From Lineolata rhizophorae (Eukaryota > Ascomycota > Dothideomycetes > Lineolatales > Lineolataceae), in contig MU001682.1 in the NCBI GenBank assembly GCA_010093515.1, positions 131,997-195,996 on the forward strand: a DNA stretch of 64,000 nt, in the 5' to 3' direction. This document shows, piece by piece, positions 10,884 through 22,139 of this stretch. Each line of letters begins with the position of its first letter. Within the stretch, counting starts at the first letter, position 1. Under the pieces are notes generated by a model. It was not told the DNA's origin, did not search any database, and was given only the letters and a program-made list of their open reading frames with translations. The position numbers and the translations under genes are program-made.

Positions 10884-11859
10884 AGTGTCGAGAGCTGAGC
10901 CCGAAGCCCGACTACTTAGGCTGCGCTGGGGACAGTAGCGACGCTGTCTGAAGACTTGTAGGCCTCACTACGGTAGTCCAAACTAGAAAATGTGGTGGCT
11001 CGAAAGGAAGTATTAGGCCGGGCCGTCTTAAGAAGCAACGACCCGAGTTCGCATCCGGCTGAGGAATGAGGACACGATGCGCCAAGCCATGCCTGTTCGG
11101 TGGAGCCTGGTTGAAACCTACAATGAATTGGATGAGCTAATATGGAAATTAGCGGTACGTATTTTACTCTTCGCCTTCTTTGTCACTACTGTTCCAGGCG
11201 ACTTGATCCAACCGGCGATCGTCATCGTAGGTATGTATACCGGAATTCCCGATCCCAGCAACCCTATCAGGAGGCTGCATACGTGGTACATACTACGTAC
11301 ATACTGGAAGAAGCCGCAGCTGCGACTCCCGTCGGCCTGCTGCCAAAAATGCCCAAGTGTCGCTGCAGGTCATATCAACAGACACAGAACAGGATTTTGC
11401 GGAGCGCGCAACAGCTCGGCACAGCCTCCACCAGTAAGTAAGACGGAGCAGTGGCACGGCGTACGGAGCCACAAGAGTGTACTCCGTGGCTACGGACGGC
11501 TCTCTTCGGCGCATCAATCAACGACGCGACACGTTCTACAGATGGGGCCGACCAGTTGGGAGTCCGGAGGAGCACTCCGTGCTCCGTAGCGCGGGGCCGC
11601 GGCCGGGCCACTCGGGCGTGCCTGGCAGCTGCAGCTGCGGGCAATTTGGGGCGCTGGGCCCGGCCCCAACTGGGCACCGCCCCTGCTCTGCAAGCAGCGA
11701 GCACCAACCACCTTGCGCGCAAAAGTCCGTAATAAATGCCGCCCTCCCGCCCAGTGTGATGCCTCCGCCTCTTCGCCGCAACCATCTCTTCTCCTGCGAG
11801 ACGTTGCCGTCGTTGCCGTTGCCGTCGCCGCTGCCGCGCTCCCGTCCGTCGAGGCCTCG
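10884..11859. other. Divergent promoter region, STE24 / mevalonate kinase
   Basis: A 976-bp region. It holds TACTACGTA at 11291-11299, a TACTCCGT at 11480-11487, and GC-rich overlapping frames around 11.45-11.85 kb that do not resemble a gene. The mevalonate kinase leader directly upstream of its ATG has repeated CCGTCG/TTGCCG units. Confidence 0.5.
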
Positions 11860-13592
11860 ATGGCCAGCTTGTCCCACAGCCCCAACAACGGCGTCAATGG
11901 CCACGCCAACGGCGCCGTCAAAGGCGCCGCCAATGGCTTTGACAGCGGCTCCGGCTGCAGGGCCGGCCGCATAGATACCGACCGAGCAGCTCCCCCTCAG
12001 CACAATGGGCTCGCCCATCTCTCCCCTATGAGCCCTCGCAGGATGTCTACCCCCCTGATGCCTGCCTTTATGGTGTCTGCGCCTGGCAAGGTCATCGTGT
12101 TCGGCGAGCATGCTGTCGTGCACGGCAAGGTTCGGCCCCTTCTTCCTTCAGCAGTCGACCGCGCGTCTCGCTTCGACTTCACAATTGAGAGAGAGAGAAA
12201 GTTCAAGCCTGACGAGTCGTCCTTTAGACCGCCATCGCCGCTGCTATATCGTTGCGGTCCTACCTTCACGTCTCCTTCCTCTCCAAGTCTCATCGCACCG
12301 TCTCCCTACGCTTCCCCGATATAGAGCTCGACCACACCTGGAATATAGACGATCTACCTTGGGCAGCTTTCTCAGCGCCTCCGAAGAAGAGGTTCTACTA
12401 TGATCTCGTCACGTCCCTCGATCCGGACCTGGTCGAGGCCATGCAGCCGCACGTCCACGAGGTTTCCCCACACCTTCCAGAGCATGCCCGGAAGGTGCAT
12501 CAAAACTCGGCCGCCGCGTTCTTATACCTGTTCCTCTCCCTAGGCTCGCAGAAATGGCCTGCGTGCGTTTATACGTTGCGCAGCACCATTCCGATCGGTG
12601 CTGGTTTGGGAAGCAGCGCGAGCATTGCGGTTTGCTTGTCGGTTGCACTACTCCTGCAAATCCGAGCTCTGAGCGGGCCGCACCCTGATCAACCCTCCGA
12701 AGAAGCTGCTCTGCAGATCGAGCGCATCAACCGGTGGGCCTTTGTTGCCGAGATGTGCATTCACGGGAATCCCTCGGGCGTCGATAACACGGTCTCTTCG
12801 TGCGGCAAGGCCGTTCTGTTTAGGCGGATCGACTACCGCAAGCCTCCGAAAGTTACCTCTTTGTGGCAGTTTCCAGAGCTTCCTCTTTTGCTGGTTAACA
12901 CTCGGCAGAGTCGGAGCACAGCCATCGAAGTCGCAAAGGTGGCTGCCCTCAAGGAAGATCACCCGGTCGTGACTAACCTGCTCCTCGACGCCATAAATGA
13001 GGTTACCGAGTCAGCGCATCGCTTGATAGACTCGCCCGACTTTTCCAAGGATAATCCGAGCCAGCTGAAGGTGCTCGGAGAGCTTATCACGATCAATCAC
13101 GGGCTACTGGTGAGCCTCGGAGTATCTCACCCGAAGCTCGAGCGAATTCGCGCCCTTATCGACCACGCCGGTATCGGCTGGACAAAACTCACGGGAGCGG
13201 GTGGCGGAGGATGTGCGATGACCATTCTAAAGCCGGACGTCCGTCAGGTTGCGTCGCTCGAGGCCGCCACCGAAAATCCGGACGCACCTCCAAAGTCCAA
13301 TGGCTCGGCCCCGACCGTCAAGCACCCGTCAACGCCGAGCCTCATGGAGAGCCTCGAGCGAAATCTCGAGGCCGAGGGTTTCGAGCTCTTCGAGACCACG
13401 CTCGCCGGCGACGGCGTCGGCGTGCTCTGGCCCGCCGTCCTGCACAACCATTCTGGCGAGGAAGGCGGCGAGGAGATCGACCAGGAGAAGTTTCTGAATG
13501 CCCAGGGGAACGACGGGATCGAGCGGCTTGTGGGCGTTACCTCCGACGTGGCCGGGCCTGCGAGGGAAGGTTGGCGTTTCTGGAGGCCATGA
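11860..13592 (+). CDS. ERG12: Mevalonate kinase
   Basis: Exon 1 (11860-12129) and exon 2 (12228-13592) with a 98-nt intron encode 544 residues. From residue 69 the protein reads MPAFMVSAPGKVIVFGEHAV, the GHMP-kinase start, and after the intron TAIAAAISLRSYL. The glycine-rich ATP loop PIGAGLGSSAS begins near residue 212, HGNPSGVDN follows, and the C-terminal motif KLTGAGGGGCAMTIL is present. It phosphorylates mevalonate in the sterol/isoprenoid pathway. The first ATG gives a 68-residue Asn/Gly/Ser-rich extension with further in-frame ATGs (MSPRR, MSTPL, MPAF), so the true start may be internal. The donor GTTCGG is weak but the joined frame matches the family exactly. A 30-residue insert with Pro/Ser near residue 440 is fungal-specific as far as I recall. 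Confidence 0.95.
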
Positions 13593-14722
13593 TGGGTACC
13601 TCCAGGTACCCTTCAGGCATTGATATGCCTATTGTACTTGGAATGCACATCACGTGCAGGCTTAACCATTGAGGCTTGGCGCCAGCTACGATATCAAGCC
13701 TGGTGATGTTGCATAATTTTTCTTTTGTTTCGTCCATTTTATCCGATAAGCCCATTTCGGCTGCCTTTGATTTTTATATTTTATGTTCTTCAAAGCCCTC
13801 CACTTAGTTATGGTCATCTTCACTGGGAAGAGGTGGCCGGGATTTAGCAATGGCTAGCGGCTAATTGGCGGCGACTTTTTCCTTAGAGGGCACCTTGCAT
13901 ATTCGTCTCGGGACAGGGGCGTTCCATGGCGCTGGTGCGAATTGCCTCAGTGAACAGGGCAGCGACTTGGGTCCCAGTGTCTCTTTCGGTTTCGTTTTCT
14001 TTTTGTGCGGCTTCCATTGGTGCTGTCATAAGCTAAGGCCGGTACTTTTTCCCACTTTTCTCTCTTGTGTTCTGTAGCTTACTATGCCTCGCGGCTACTT
14101 TACGCTGGTAATATTAATTAGGCGAAGGAATAATGTATACAGTAACCCTAAATCGGAATACCCATGAATATATAGATGCATATGTTCGAACGTCACTACG
14201 TGCTTTTGTCTTGTGTGAGGGGATGACGACGGGATGAACGGCTGCCCAGACGTCATTCGTGTTTGGTGGTACTGAGATTGTACTTTACTACAATTATCCT
14301 TAGACCGCCGTCCGTCTACCGCTCCGGTTCATCCTTGCCTCCCAGTTCAACTCTCAAGTGATTCGTCCCGGGCAGGGGCTTGGACCATAACATCTACAGT
14401 GATTCCTCTCTTGCTCCTTGTCTTTACGAAGGCTTTCTAGCTATCAATTCATGCACGAAGAGAGCAGCCTGATCGCAAAATCACAGTATTATTCACAGTC
14501 ATGATACTGCTAGTTCACTACCTCTCTACTAGCTCTCTTGCTAATGCTTTGGAGTACTATGCATCATATGATCGCCCAAAAGAACTCTATTATCGAGAAC
14601 AACATAAACAGAATGGTCTACCAAATCCGTCCCCATTCTATTCCACGGCGGCCTACCTAGAGCAAACCCCCGAACCGTCATCTAACCCACGCCAGACAAA
14701 AGCCCTACAAACAATCCATTAG
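13593..14722. other. Convergent intergenic region
   Basis: A 1.1-kb, relatively AT-rich stretch between mevalonate kinase (+) and the small minus-strand gene. A 73-codon plus frame at 14501 has no recognisable feature. Nothing else was seen. Confidence 0.5.
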
Positions 14723-15223
14723 CTAGCGCCTCGAAGCCGACAGCACCGCCGCGACAACGCGCGCCGACCACCTCCTCTCCCTGTCGCGGTAAAACTTACC
14801 CCGCAAGCCGCCATCATCGTCGCCCTTGGCGGCGCCCAGCCGCGCGCCCTCGCCCCGCCCGTGCGCCCGCAGGATGCCCAGCAGCGTCGCCGCGTCCACG
14901 GCGTAGCCCGTCTTGTACCAGCGGCCGTTGAGCCAGGCGGCGAGGGCGGATACCGAGTTCGAAAAGTCGTGCGCGTCCCAGGCCTGCAGGATGACGGCGA
15001 CGACGGGGCCGTCGGGCGGCGGCGGCGGCGGCGACGAGGAGGACGAGGACTCTCGTTCTGAGGAGGTGGAGGGTGTGCTGGTTCCGGTTCGGCTGGAGGA
15101 TGCGGCGGAGGTGCGGCCTGAGCGGAAGAGAGAAGTCGTGGTGGGGCGGGAGGGGAGGTCGCGGGTCGAGGAGGGCGTGGCCAGGACGCCTGAGATCTTG
15201 TGCTTAAGAGTCATGGCGGGCAT
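14723..15223 (-). CDS. Small conserved-looking hypothetical protein
   Basis: A single exon of 166 residues (an alternative start MTLKHK is four codons in). Residues 1-70 are Ser/Thr/Pro-rich with a poly-Ser and a poly-Pro run. From about residue 74 the sequence becomes ordered: VVAVILQAWDAHDFSNSVSA, LAAWLNGRWYKTGYAVDAAT, LLGILRAHGRGEG, then a C-terminus FYRDRERRWSARVVAAVL. The alternating hydrophobic/polar pattern suggests a small helical domain. I do not recognise the family. Coding potential is supported by the clear split between low-complexity and ordered halves and by clean boundaries, but no splice site is available to confirm it. Confidence 0.55.
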   Translation of the reverse strand: MPAMTLKHKISGVLATPSSTRDLPSRPTTTSLFRSGRTSAASSSRTGTSTPSTSSERESSSSSSPPPPPPDGPVVAVILQAWDAHDFSNSVSALAAWLNGRWYKTGYAVDAATLLGILRAHGRGEGARLGAAKGDDDGGLRGKFYRDRERRWSARVVAAVLSASRR

Positions 15224-18200
15224 GGCTGCGTAGCGCCAGAGCGTAGAATAGAAATTGCGGCCGGCGCTAGGACGATCTATTGGCGGGTGGAGGGAATGGA
15301 CAGCAGAGTAGAATGTTCGACTCTACTTGAAATGTTTGGCGATCGTGAAGGGACCAACTATCACCAACGCCTCGGTGCAGTCAACGTGTGAGACGAAGAT
15401 GAGATGGCCCCAGTCGCCGTGCTTAACACCCACTGGGTGCTAGCAGACATATATTTTGCTATATTTGCTATGTGGTATTTAAGAACAATGATGCAAATAT
15501 TCTACGTTCCTCCGCGAACACAAAGCAAGGTTTTCACCCATAGCTGTCAACATTCCATTGTATCCGCTAGGCGAGTACCGTCACTACCGACATTAAACGG
15601 GTTTGGCGGCGATCCGAAGCGTCGAATAAAGGAACATACCTTCTCAAGGAATTTATCGCCATGATGTGTCCGCGAGTGTGAGGCAAGTGCGGAAATGGTT
15701 CAATTAGCCTCGATCATGCGTTCACGACTAAAATTTGACGCTGCCACTTTGCCGCCCAGAATATTAATGACCGACGGATTCCGCGAAGTGTAAGAACTAC
15801 AAGCAATGCCGCAAACCAGGAGAAATTAGAACGAACCAACGGCAGTCGGACAAGCATAGCCCATGACCAGCCATAAAACTGAAATACGATAGAGCCTTGT
15901 TTCTCATAGCCGGGTGTTGCTAGGCAACAAGAATGCTGAAATAATCAAATACAGGACTTGACATCCCTTAGCTAACAAGAAGATCTGCCAGGTATTGTGG
16001 TTGCTGAAATAGATTGTTCACTAGGGGTTCCAACTGAGGATACCATTGAAGAATCAAAGGAAATTAGCTACCGAAAGCTTCAATGGAGCGGGCATTGCGA
16101 AGCTGGATGCGAAGGAAACAACAGAAAATATGAGGCGCTTAACGTTTGAACAAAAAGTTCGCCCTTGCTTGGGCGAGACTCGAGCGAGTATAGTGGGCTT
16201 ACACATTTCGAGAAAACATCCCGAAAGTTCCAATTTAGTTCGCCGAAGTGAGACGGCACGAGAAACATAGGAGGGCTGGCTTAAACCGCTCCTTTTGCGG
16301 GGAGCTCCACGCCACCATCTCCACGGGCTCCTGTCAAAATGCGGGGAATATCGCTCTCCAGGATGAGCGGAGCATAAATCTGACGCTTGGACAACCGAAC
16401 CGCTCGTCCGTGCTTCCGTGGCACCAGGTTAGGCCTCTTAGCCTGATCTCGTGGGGAGAGACAAGAAGTAACGGAGAAGCGGCTGGGTTGGCAGAGAAAA
16501 GGTGGAGGCCTTGGCCAGCCACGGGTAAGGGGCAGAGCAGAGATCGCAGGAGCCCGACAGCGTAGCTCCAGGATATCTGCTAGACTAGAAAAGTGAGCTG
16601 GCGAATTCAATTGGAGGACTGCACCCGAGGATGTGAAGGCAGAGAAACCTAAGCTGCGTTCCGACTGGCTCTGAATCTAGGGGCACACCGCCGAGGGCGC
16701 CCAGGCACTATTGAAAGTCCACGAGAGAGGCGAAGGGCCCTCCGTGTGCCTGAACGTGTCGCGCACGTGGTGGAAGCCAATTGTAGAAGACTAAAAAGCA
16801 AAGATGCAGCCACACTGTCAGGATCGGCAGTTGCGATCTTGCCGTCCCCGAGGAGGTTCGCGTGATCGATGGCACAATCCCACCGTTTTCAGACGGTCAG
16901 TGGCGGGCCAGATGGTAAATGACAAATCCTATGCCTCGCACTCGTAAGAGCGAGCACTGTAATGATGGGCTTTGATCAATACGGTGGCCAGAAGCATGCA
17001 CTCGACTTGCGATATCTGCGGGTGGACGGGGGACAAGGCTTCAATCTGGGTCCCATACGCGAGGTAGATAAGCCTGCGCCCGAATCTGGTCGAGCACGCG
17101 TCGGTCACTCTGAACGAGGTGCTTGGCGATGTACGAGAACGGCCTTCGAGCGGCTGGAGATTGCTGGCTGCACGGACAGCAGTACCTTGGCGGCTTAGCG
17201 GTTGTATACTACTACGTATTACTGAGGCGGGCAATGCCAATGGCCAGATGTCGGGCTCGACAATCGCACGGCAAAAAGAGAAATGGGAGTAGTCGGCGAT
17301 TGAAATACTCGGTGGAAAGCGCCTAGGCACTTTGCGAGCCCGCGCTTCGATCTTCGCTCCCACAGAGCGACGGGAGGCCTGGCGATCAGATACAGTACAT
17401 GCGCAACAAAGGGGCCTTGCAGACGGGCCCTTTGTCAGCGCACACGCGTCTGCCCTTTTCTGGGTCGAACCACGGGCCGCGAGACCGGCCAGTTGGGGCT
17501 GGGCGCGCCAGGTTTCGAGAACCGCACGACTGGAACCCAACTCCTCGTCCCCGTCTGCGTCTGGGGACAAGGACGCCTGTTCACGAACCCTCGCAAGAAG
17601 CGCTCCGCTTTTCTCACTCTCAACACGTCGACCGGGCTTCCCCGCAGCCGCACGTTCGCGCCAGGATTGGCACCTCCAGCCGGCGGCCCACTATTCAGAG
17701 TTGGCGCTGCCGCGCCGTTCCACGAGGCCGTTCTGCAAGCCGCCTCGTGGAAAACAGGGCCCGCCGGCTCGTGGCCGCGCGTGGCTTCCCGTCTCTCAAG
17801 CGTGCCATGCCGGGCGGGCGGAGCTTTTTTCTTTCGTCTTTCGTCGCGGAGCACTCGTAACGGCCAAGGCTGGTGGCGTTTTCCGGAATGCAGAGCGAAC
17901 GCCGCGTTTCGTGGCACCTTGGGCAAGCGGCAGCCCCCAATAACGGCGGAGGCCCAAGGCTTGCGGGGATAGGGTCTCTGGGGAGGGCTAGGCCCATGGC
18001 GGGTCTAATCTAGGCCGGTATGGCATCTTAAAATGGGTAGTTGGGTGCGAAAGCACGCGGCAGTTGGTGAGGTGGTTTGCATGGCTCAGCTCGCAATCCC
18101 CGGTCGTGCGCGAGTAGCGCGCTGCCTGGTCCGCATCCCGGCCGGAGCAGCGTAGACAACACCCATCCTCACGATACTTTCCAGTCCCATCACTTCCACC

Positions 18201-18910
18201 AGATCAAATCGCTGCAGCCCTAGATCTCCCCAAAGCCCCTGAAAGTTGGATTTAAGCGCCCTGGTCACGAAGCAGTGGCCGTCTCCGCTGCATGGACGCC
18301 AAAAAATAATTACGCACCAACTTATGCTGAGCGGATTACCTTTGGCCAAGGACAGGCCAAGAGGATAAGCACCACGGCATCATTTGCCTCAAGAACGCCC
18401 AGCCCGCCCCGCCCCGCCCCCCTCCCCCAAAAATGCACCCGACTTCGGCCGTCCCCGTGCAAACGTGCCGAATCACATGGCATGGCGTGGAGACCGCCGA
18501 CCGAATTGTTACGCCCACTCAGACGAGGTCGTGCCATGGCGCCGAGCGGCCAACGGCATCCGGTTTCCATGTTTTCCATCAGAGTGGAGCCGGCTCAAGC
18601 AGCCAAGGCTTCCTTTCGCTTCTCAACAACGTTCGATGCTCGTGATGCATACTACGTAGTCGTCAGATCGGCAAGGCCGAAGAGCGGGTCGGGTCCGCTC
18701 ACTTCCCCGCCTAGGGTTTGCGCGCAGACCGGCTCGGCCACGCTAGGTCAGACACTATGTAAGTATGTACTATTGTAGACTTTGCTAAAGAGGACGTGCG
18801 CAGGAATCCTGTTGTAGAACAGTGGGTGTACATGCCGTTCAGTCGACGCTGGATCTCGGTCCTGGGCGCGGCTGGAGGATCTTGGCGCATCAGGTTCCCC
18901 GGTCCGCTGC

Positions 18911-18927
18911 GTACTACTATGTAGTAC
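18911..18927. repeat. Palindrome, 7-bp arms around TAT
   Basis: GTACTAC-TAT-GTAGTAC, perfect arms. The same design (7-bp arms around TAT) recurs at 21894-21910. Confidence 0.9.
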
Positions 18928-19499
18928 AGGGCCCCATGCTAGACATGTAGGATGTGGCTAGCTCAGACGGTTCTAGTCGCCGCGGCCGCGGCCGACGAAA
19001 GACCTTCTTCCGCGCCCTCATCTGTTCCAACCACCTGCGAGATCCACCACCGGCCGGAGAAAGGGCCGAGACGTATCACCAGCCGCGGCGGGCATTGGCG
19101 TCCTGCGGCGCGCGGGCGGCCGTCCGAGCCCTCGGGCGGCTCCCCTTCCATTTGAGCGGCGCGGCATGCATCCCTTTGCGGCAGCGCTCCCGCCTTCACC
19201 TCCCTTCAGCTGCTGGATGGTCCCTGGTGCCACGGCCGTGCCCAGCAAGCGCGAGGGCCGCAGACACTGGGGGCCCCGCCTTGAGCGACAACAGGGCCCG
19301 GCCGGGGCAGCACAGATCCATTAATCCGGCGCGGCATCATGGGTGTTTTTGGAAACGACCGCATGTTTGCGCGCTCTCGCGGGCCTTGGCAGGCCCGTAG
19401 CGGCATCCCGCCCTGGGTGTTGCTGGGCAGGCGCGCAGCCGACCATGTCGAGAGAGGCCGCCCGTGCTTGCTTCACCTGCTCGGCGCGGCAAGCGCTCA

Positions 19500-19505
19500 T
19501 ATAAA
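19500..19505 (+). promoter_or_regulatory. TATA box candidate for MFS transporter
   Basis: TATAAA (in CATATAAACG) lies 161 bp upstream of the transporter ATG, in a C-rich promoter with CT-rich DNA between it and the start codon. Confidence 0.45.
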
Positions 19506-19665
19506 CGCGCCTTCCTCTTCGCCGGCCCCGGGCCTCGGACTCTCCTTCCAACCCCTTCACCGCCGCCCGCCTGCCCTCCGAGGTCTCTCTGTTGCTCTCG
19601 CCGTCCACCTCGACCGAGCAACGCCATCTTGCCTTCCGCTAGGCTCTGACACTTCGAGACGCACA

Positions 19666-21447
19666 ATGGGCCACGCAGACGGCTCCGCCGCCTCCAGCGG
19701 CGTCGTCGCCGAAGAAGTCAAGTCCTCGGCCCTTCAGGTCGAGACCATCGAGGCCAATGCCGGCTCCGTGGGGTACGACGAGAAGTCGACGAGGCGCCTG
19801 CTCCGCAAGATCGACGTGGTCTTGATCCCGTTCCTTGCTCTCCTTTATCTGTACGTTGCCCGGTCCTTGATTACTTCGGTCGTGCCACTCCATGCTGACC
19901 CTGCCGTGCGACAGGCTGAGTTTCCTTGACCGCTCCAACATTGGGAATGCTCGTCTTGCGGGACTAGAAGAGGACCTCGGCATGAGCGGCCTCGACTACA
20001 ATGTAAACACCGCAGAAATGCTTTCCACTCCCTGAGTACCTTGGACTGACTGGGATTGCCAGACTGCCTTGTCAATCTTCTTTCCTTTCTATGTTGCTGC
20101 CGAGATCCCTTCCAACCTCATGATGAAGAAGACTCGCCCGTCGATTTGGATCCCGACCATCATGGTGGCCTGGGCCGTCTGCTGCACCTTCATGGGTTTC
20201 GTCCATAATTATGCAGGCCTTCTTGTTTCTCGCGCCGCTCTCGGTATCGCAGAAGGTGGTCTGTTTCCTGGTGTTACCTACTAGTGAGTTACGAGCCTAG
20301 CACCGCTCGCGCGTGCAATGACTAACCGCCTGCAGTATCACCCAGTGGTACAGGCGCCATGAATGCGGCCTCCGGATGGCCATTTTCTTTTCTGCCGCGA
20401 CTGCAGCGGGCGCATTCGGCGGCCTTCTTGCTCGTGCCATCATGGAGATGGATGGCGCTGGAGGAAAGGCCGGCTGGTCCTGGATCTTCATCATTGAAGG
20501 TGTTGCGACTTTCGTCGTCGGTACGATTCCCTTTGATCACCGCTCTACAGCATAGCACACTCTTACCATGCACAGCGATCGTTGCGTTGTTTGTCATGCA
20601 TGACTATCCCGACACCGCCAAGTTTCTCTCCGAGGAGGATAGACGCGAAGTGCAGCGACGTCTCGAAGCCGACCGCAGCTCTCTTGCGGACGAGTTTCAC
20701 CTCAAGTACTTCTGGCATGCCATTGGTGACTGGAAGATTTGGGTGCACATGGTCATCACCATCGGGATCTATACTCCCCTGTACTCCATTTCTCTCTTCA
20801 TGCCAACGATTGTAAAGACCTTGGGTTACACCAACGAGAGGGCCCAGTTGATGACAGTGCCCCCTTACGTCGTCGCTTGTGCCTTCTGCATTGCTGGCGG
20901 CTATTCTGCTGATAAGCACAAGCAGCGTGGTCTCTACATGATTGGTTTCAATCTTGTGGCGTAAGTCCGTGCTCTTCCAGCGTCAACGTTGCGCGCAGCT
21001 TACAAGTTCCATAGTATCGTTGGCCTTATAATGCTCATCTCTACGGACAATCCCCAAGTCAAATATGCGGGATGCTTTTTCGCCACTTCCGGAATCTACC
21101 CGAACGTCCCTCAAGGTGTCGCTTGGAATGGCAACAATATCGGCGGTTCCGTCAAGCGCGGTGTTGGCATCGCAATGCACGTTGGCTTTGGTAATCTCGG
21201 AGGTGCGATTGCGGGTTTCCTGTATCAGACCAAGGATTCCCCAGAATTCTACCCTGGCCACGGCACGCTCATCGCGACCATCTCGATGAGCACGATTCTG
21301 TGCATCATCATGACGATCTATCTGCGCCGCGAGAATGCTCGCCGGGACGCCCTCTACAAGAAGCGCCCGGAGGACTACACTGCGGAAGAGAAGGCTCTCG
21401 AGCGCGAGAAGGGAGACCATGCTAGCTTTTTCCGCTACACGGTTTAA
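19666..21447 (+). CDS. MFS transporter, allantoate/nicotinate permease type (ACS family)
   Basis: Six exons (19666-19850, 19915-20002, 20063-20283, 20336-20520, 20576-20960, 21015-21447) join into 498 residues; five introns of 52-64 nt keep the frame. The protein has a charged N-terminus, KIDVVLIPFLALLYLLSFLDR (the hallmark first helix of Dal5/Tna1-like carriers), the loop after helix 2, SRAALGIAEGGLFPG in helix 4, and about twelve hydrophobic segments, with the central loop DYPDTAKFLSEEDR. The family imports organic anions such as allantoate, nicotinate, pantothenate or biotin precursors by proton symport at the plasma membrane. The substrate cannot be read from sequence. The long promoter and TATAAA suggest regulated expression. 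Confidence 0.93.
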
Positions 21448-21583
21448 TGAATGGTTTGGCAATGCTTCTCTTGGCCGGGACTTTTCAGCCCGGTCTCTGC
21501 CGTCTATGCGGGAAAAGTGCGCTTTGCCTTGTTCTACCATGCTAGAGAGGGAGGAATCTGTCAGCCTAGCGCACTCTTCGTTC

Positions 21584-21613
21584 TGTGTGTGTGTGTGTGT
21601 GTGTGCGTGTGTG
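21584..21613 (+). repeat. (TG)n microsatellite
   Basis: About fourteen TG units with one C interruption, 137 bp after the MFS stop codon. Confidence 0.95.
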
Positions 21614-21893
21614 AGGGACAATGGTCAGGCGTATGATGAGTGTCCTTCGGATAGACATTTGCTTGATGATACAAAGAGAGGCTACGTGATTCGGCCTTGA
21701 AAATAGAGATGCTTTTCTTCTTTTCCCTGTCCGTGCCACCTAAATTATCGTGCCTATTTTGTTGCCAGTGAAGTGGATGAAACCCTCGAGTCTATGTTCT
21801 ATTCAGTAGTAGACATGGTTCGCTGCCAATCACCTAAGTCAAAGGCAGGTGCAATAGAGACTAACTCGTTGGACTGACTGAAACACGCCGCCA

Positions 21894-21910
21894 TTAATAC
21901 TATGTATTAA
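21894..21910. repeat. Palindrome, 7-bp arms around TAT
   Basis: TTAATAC-TAT-GTATTAA, perfect arms, the same layout as the element at 18911. Confidence 0.9.
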
Positions 21911-22139
21911 GAGAGCAATCACGACGGAGACTGCTACGTTGTTTATGTGGTTATAGCGTTGCTCTTGCCTAGACGTTGACTGCGCCTACCCACATCGTAC
22001 GATTTTCTATGTTGAACTCCGAGACCTAGCCCGAAGACTTCATTTTCATCCGAAAGTTGCCAAGTTACTCAGCTCTACTCCAGATTGTTGTTTAATATAC
22101 AGTACTTTTCAAACCCATAATACCGGTCATACCTTAACC

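Larger units (their letters stand above)
15224..19665. other. Gene-poor region upstream of the MFS transporter
   Basis: 4.4 kb without a supported gene. 15.4-16.2 kb is AT-richer; 16.3-18.0 kb is GC-rich with open frames in most frames simultaneously; 18.3-19.6 kb is C/G-rich. Small palindromes occur at 17210-17218, 18650-18660 and 18911-18927. Minus-strand frames at 17570-16929 (213 codons) and 16610-16281 (109 codons) have no domain and mixed composition. No tRNA, transposase or terminal repeats were recognised. Confidence 0.5.
21448..22139. other. Intergenic region between MFS and APH-like genes
   Basis: 692 bp in the same orientation. It begins with the MFS 3' flank containing a GT microsatellite and includes a palindrome at 21894-21910. 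It is AT-richer than its neighbours; the stretch before 22140 presumably carries the promoter of the next gene. Confidence 0.5.

Noticed and set aside
10985-11070. tRNA B-box-like GAGTTCGCATCC
   Set aside because: The adjacent bases do not form a T stem and no A box or cloverleaf could be drawn.
16929-17570. 213-codon minus-strand open frame in the gene-poor region
   Set aside because: No domain, no splice context, and overlapping frames of equal length on the other strand in GC-rich DNA.
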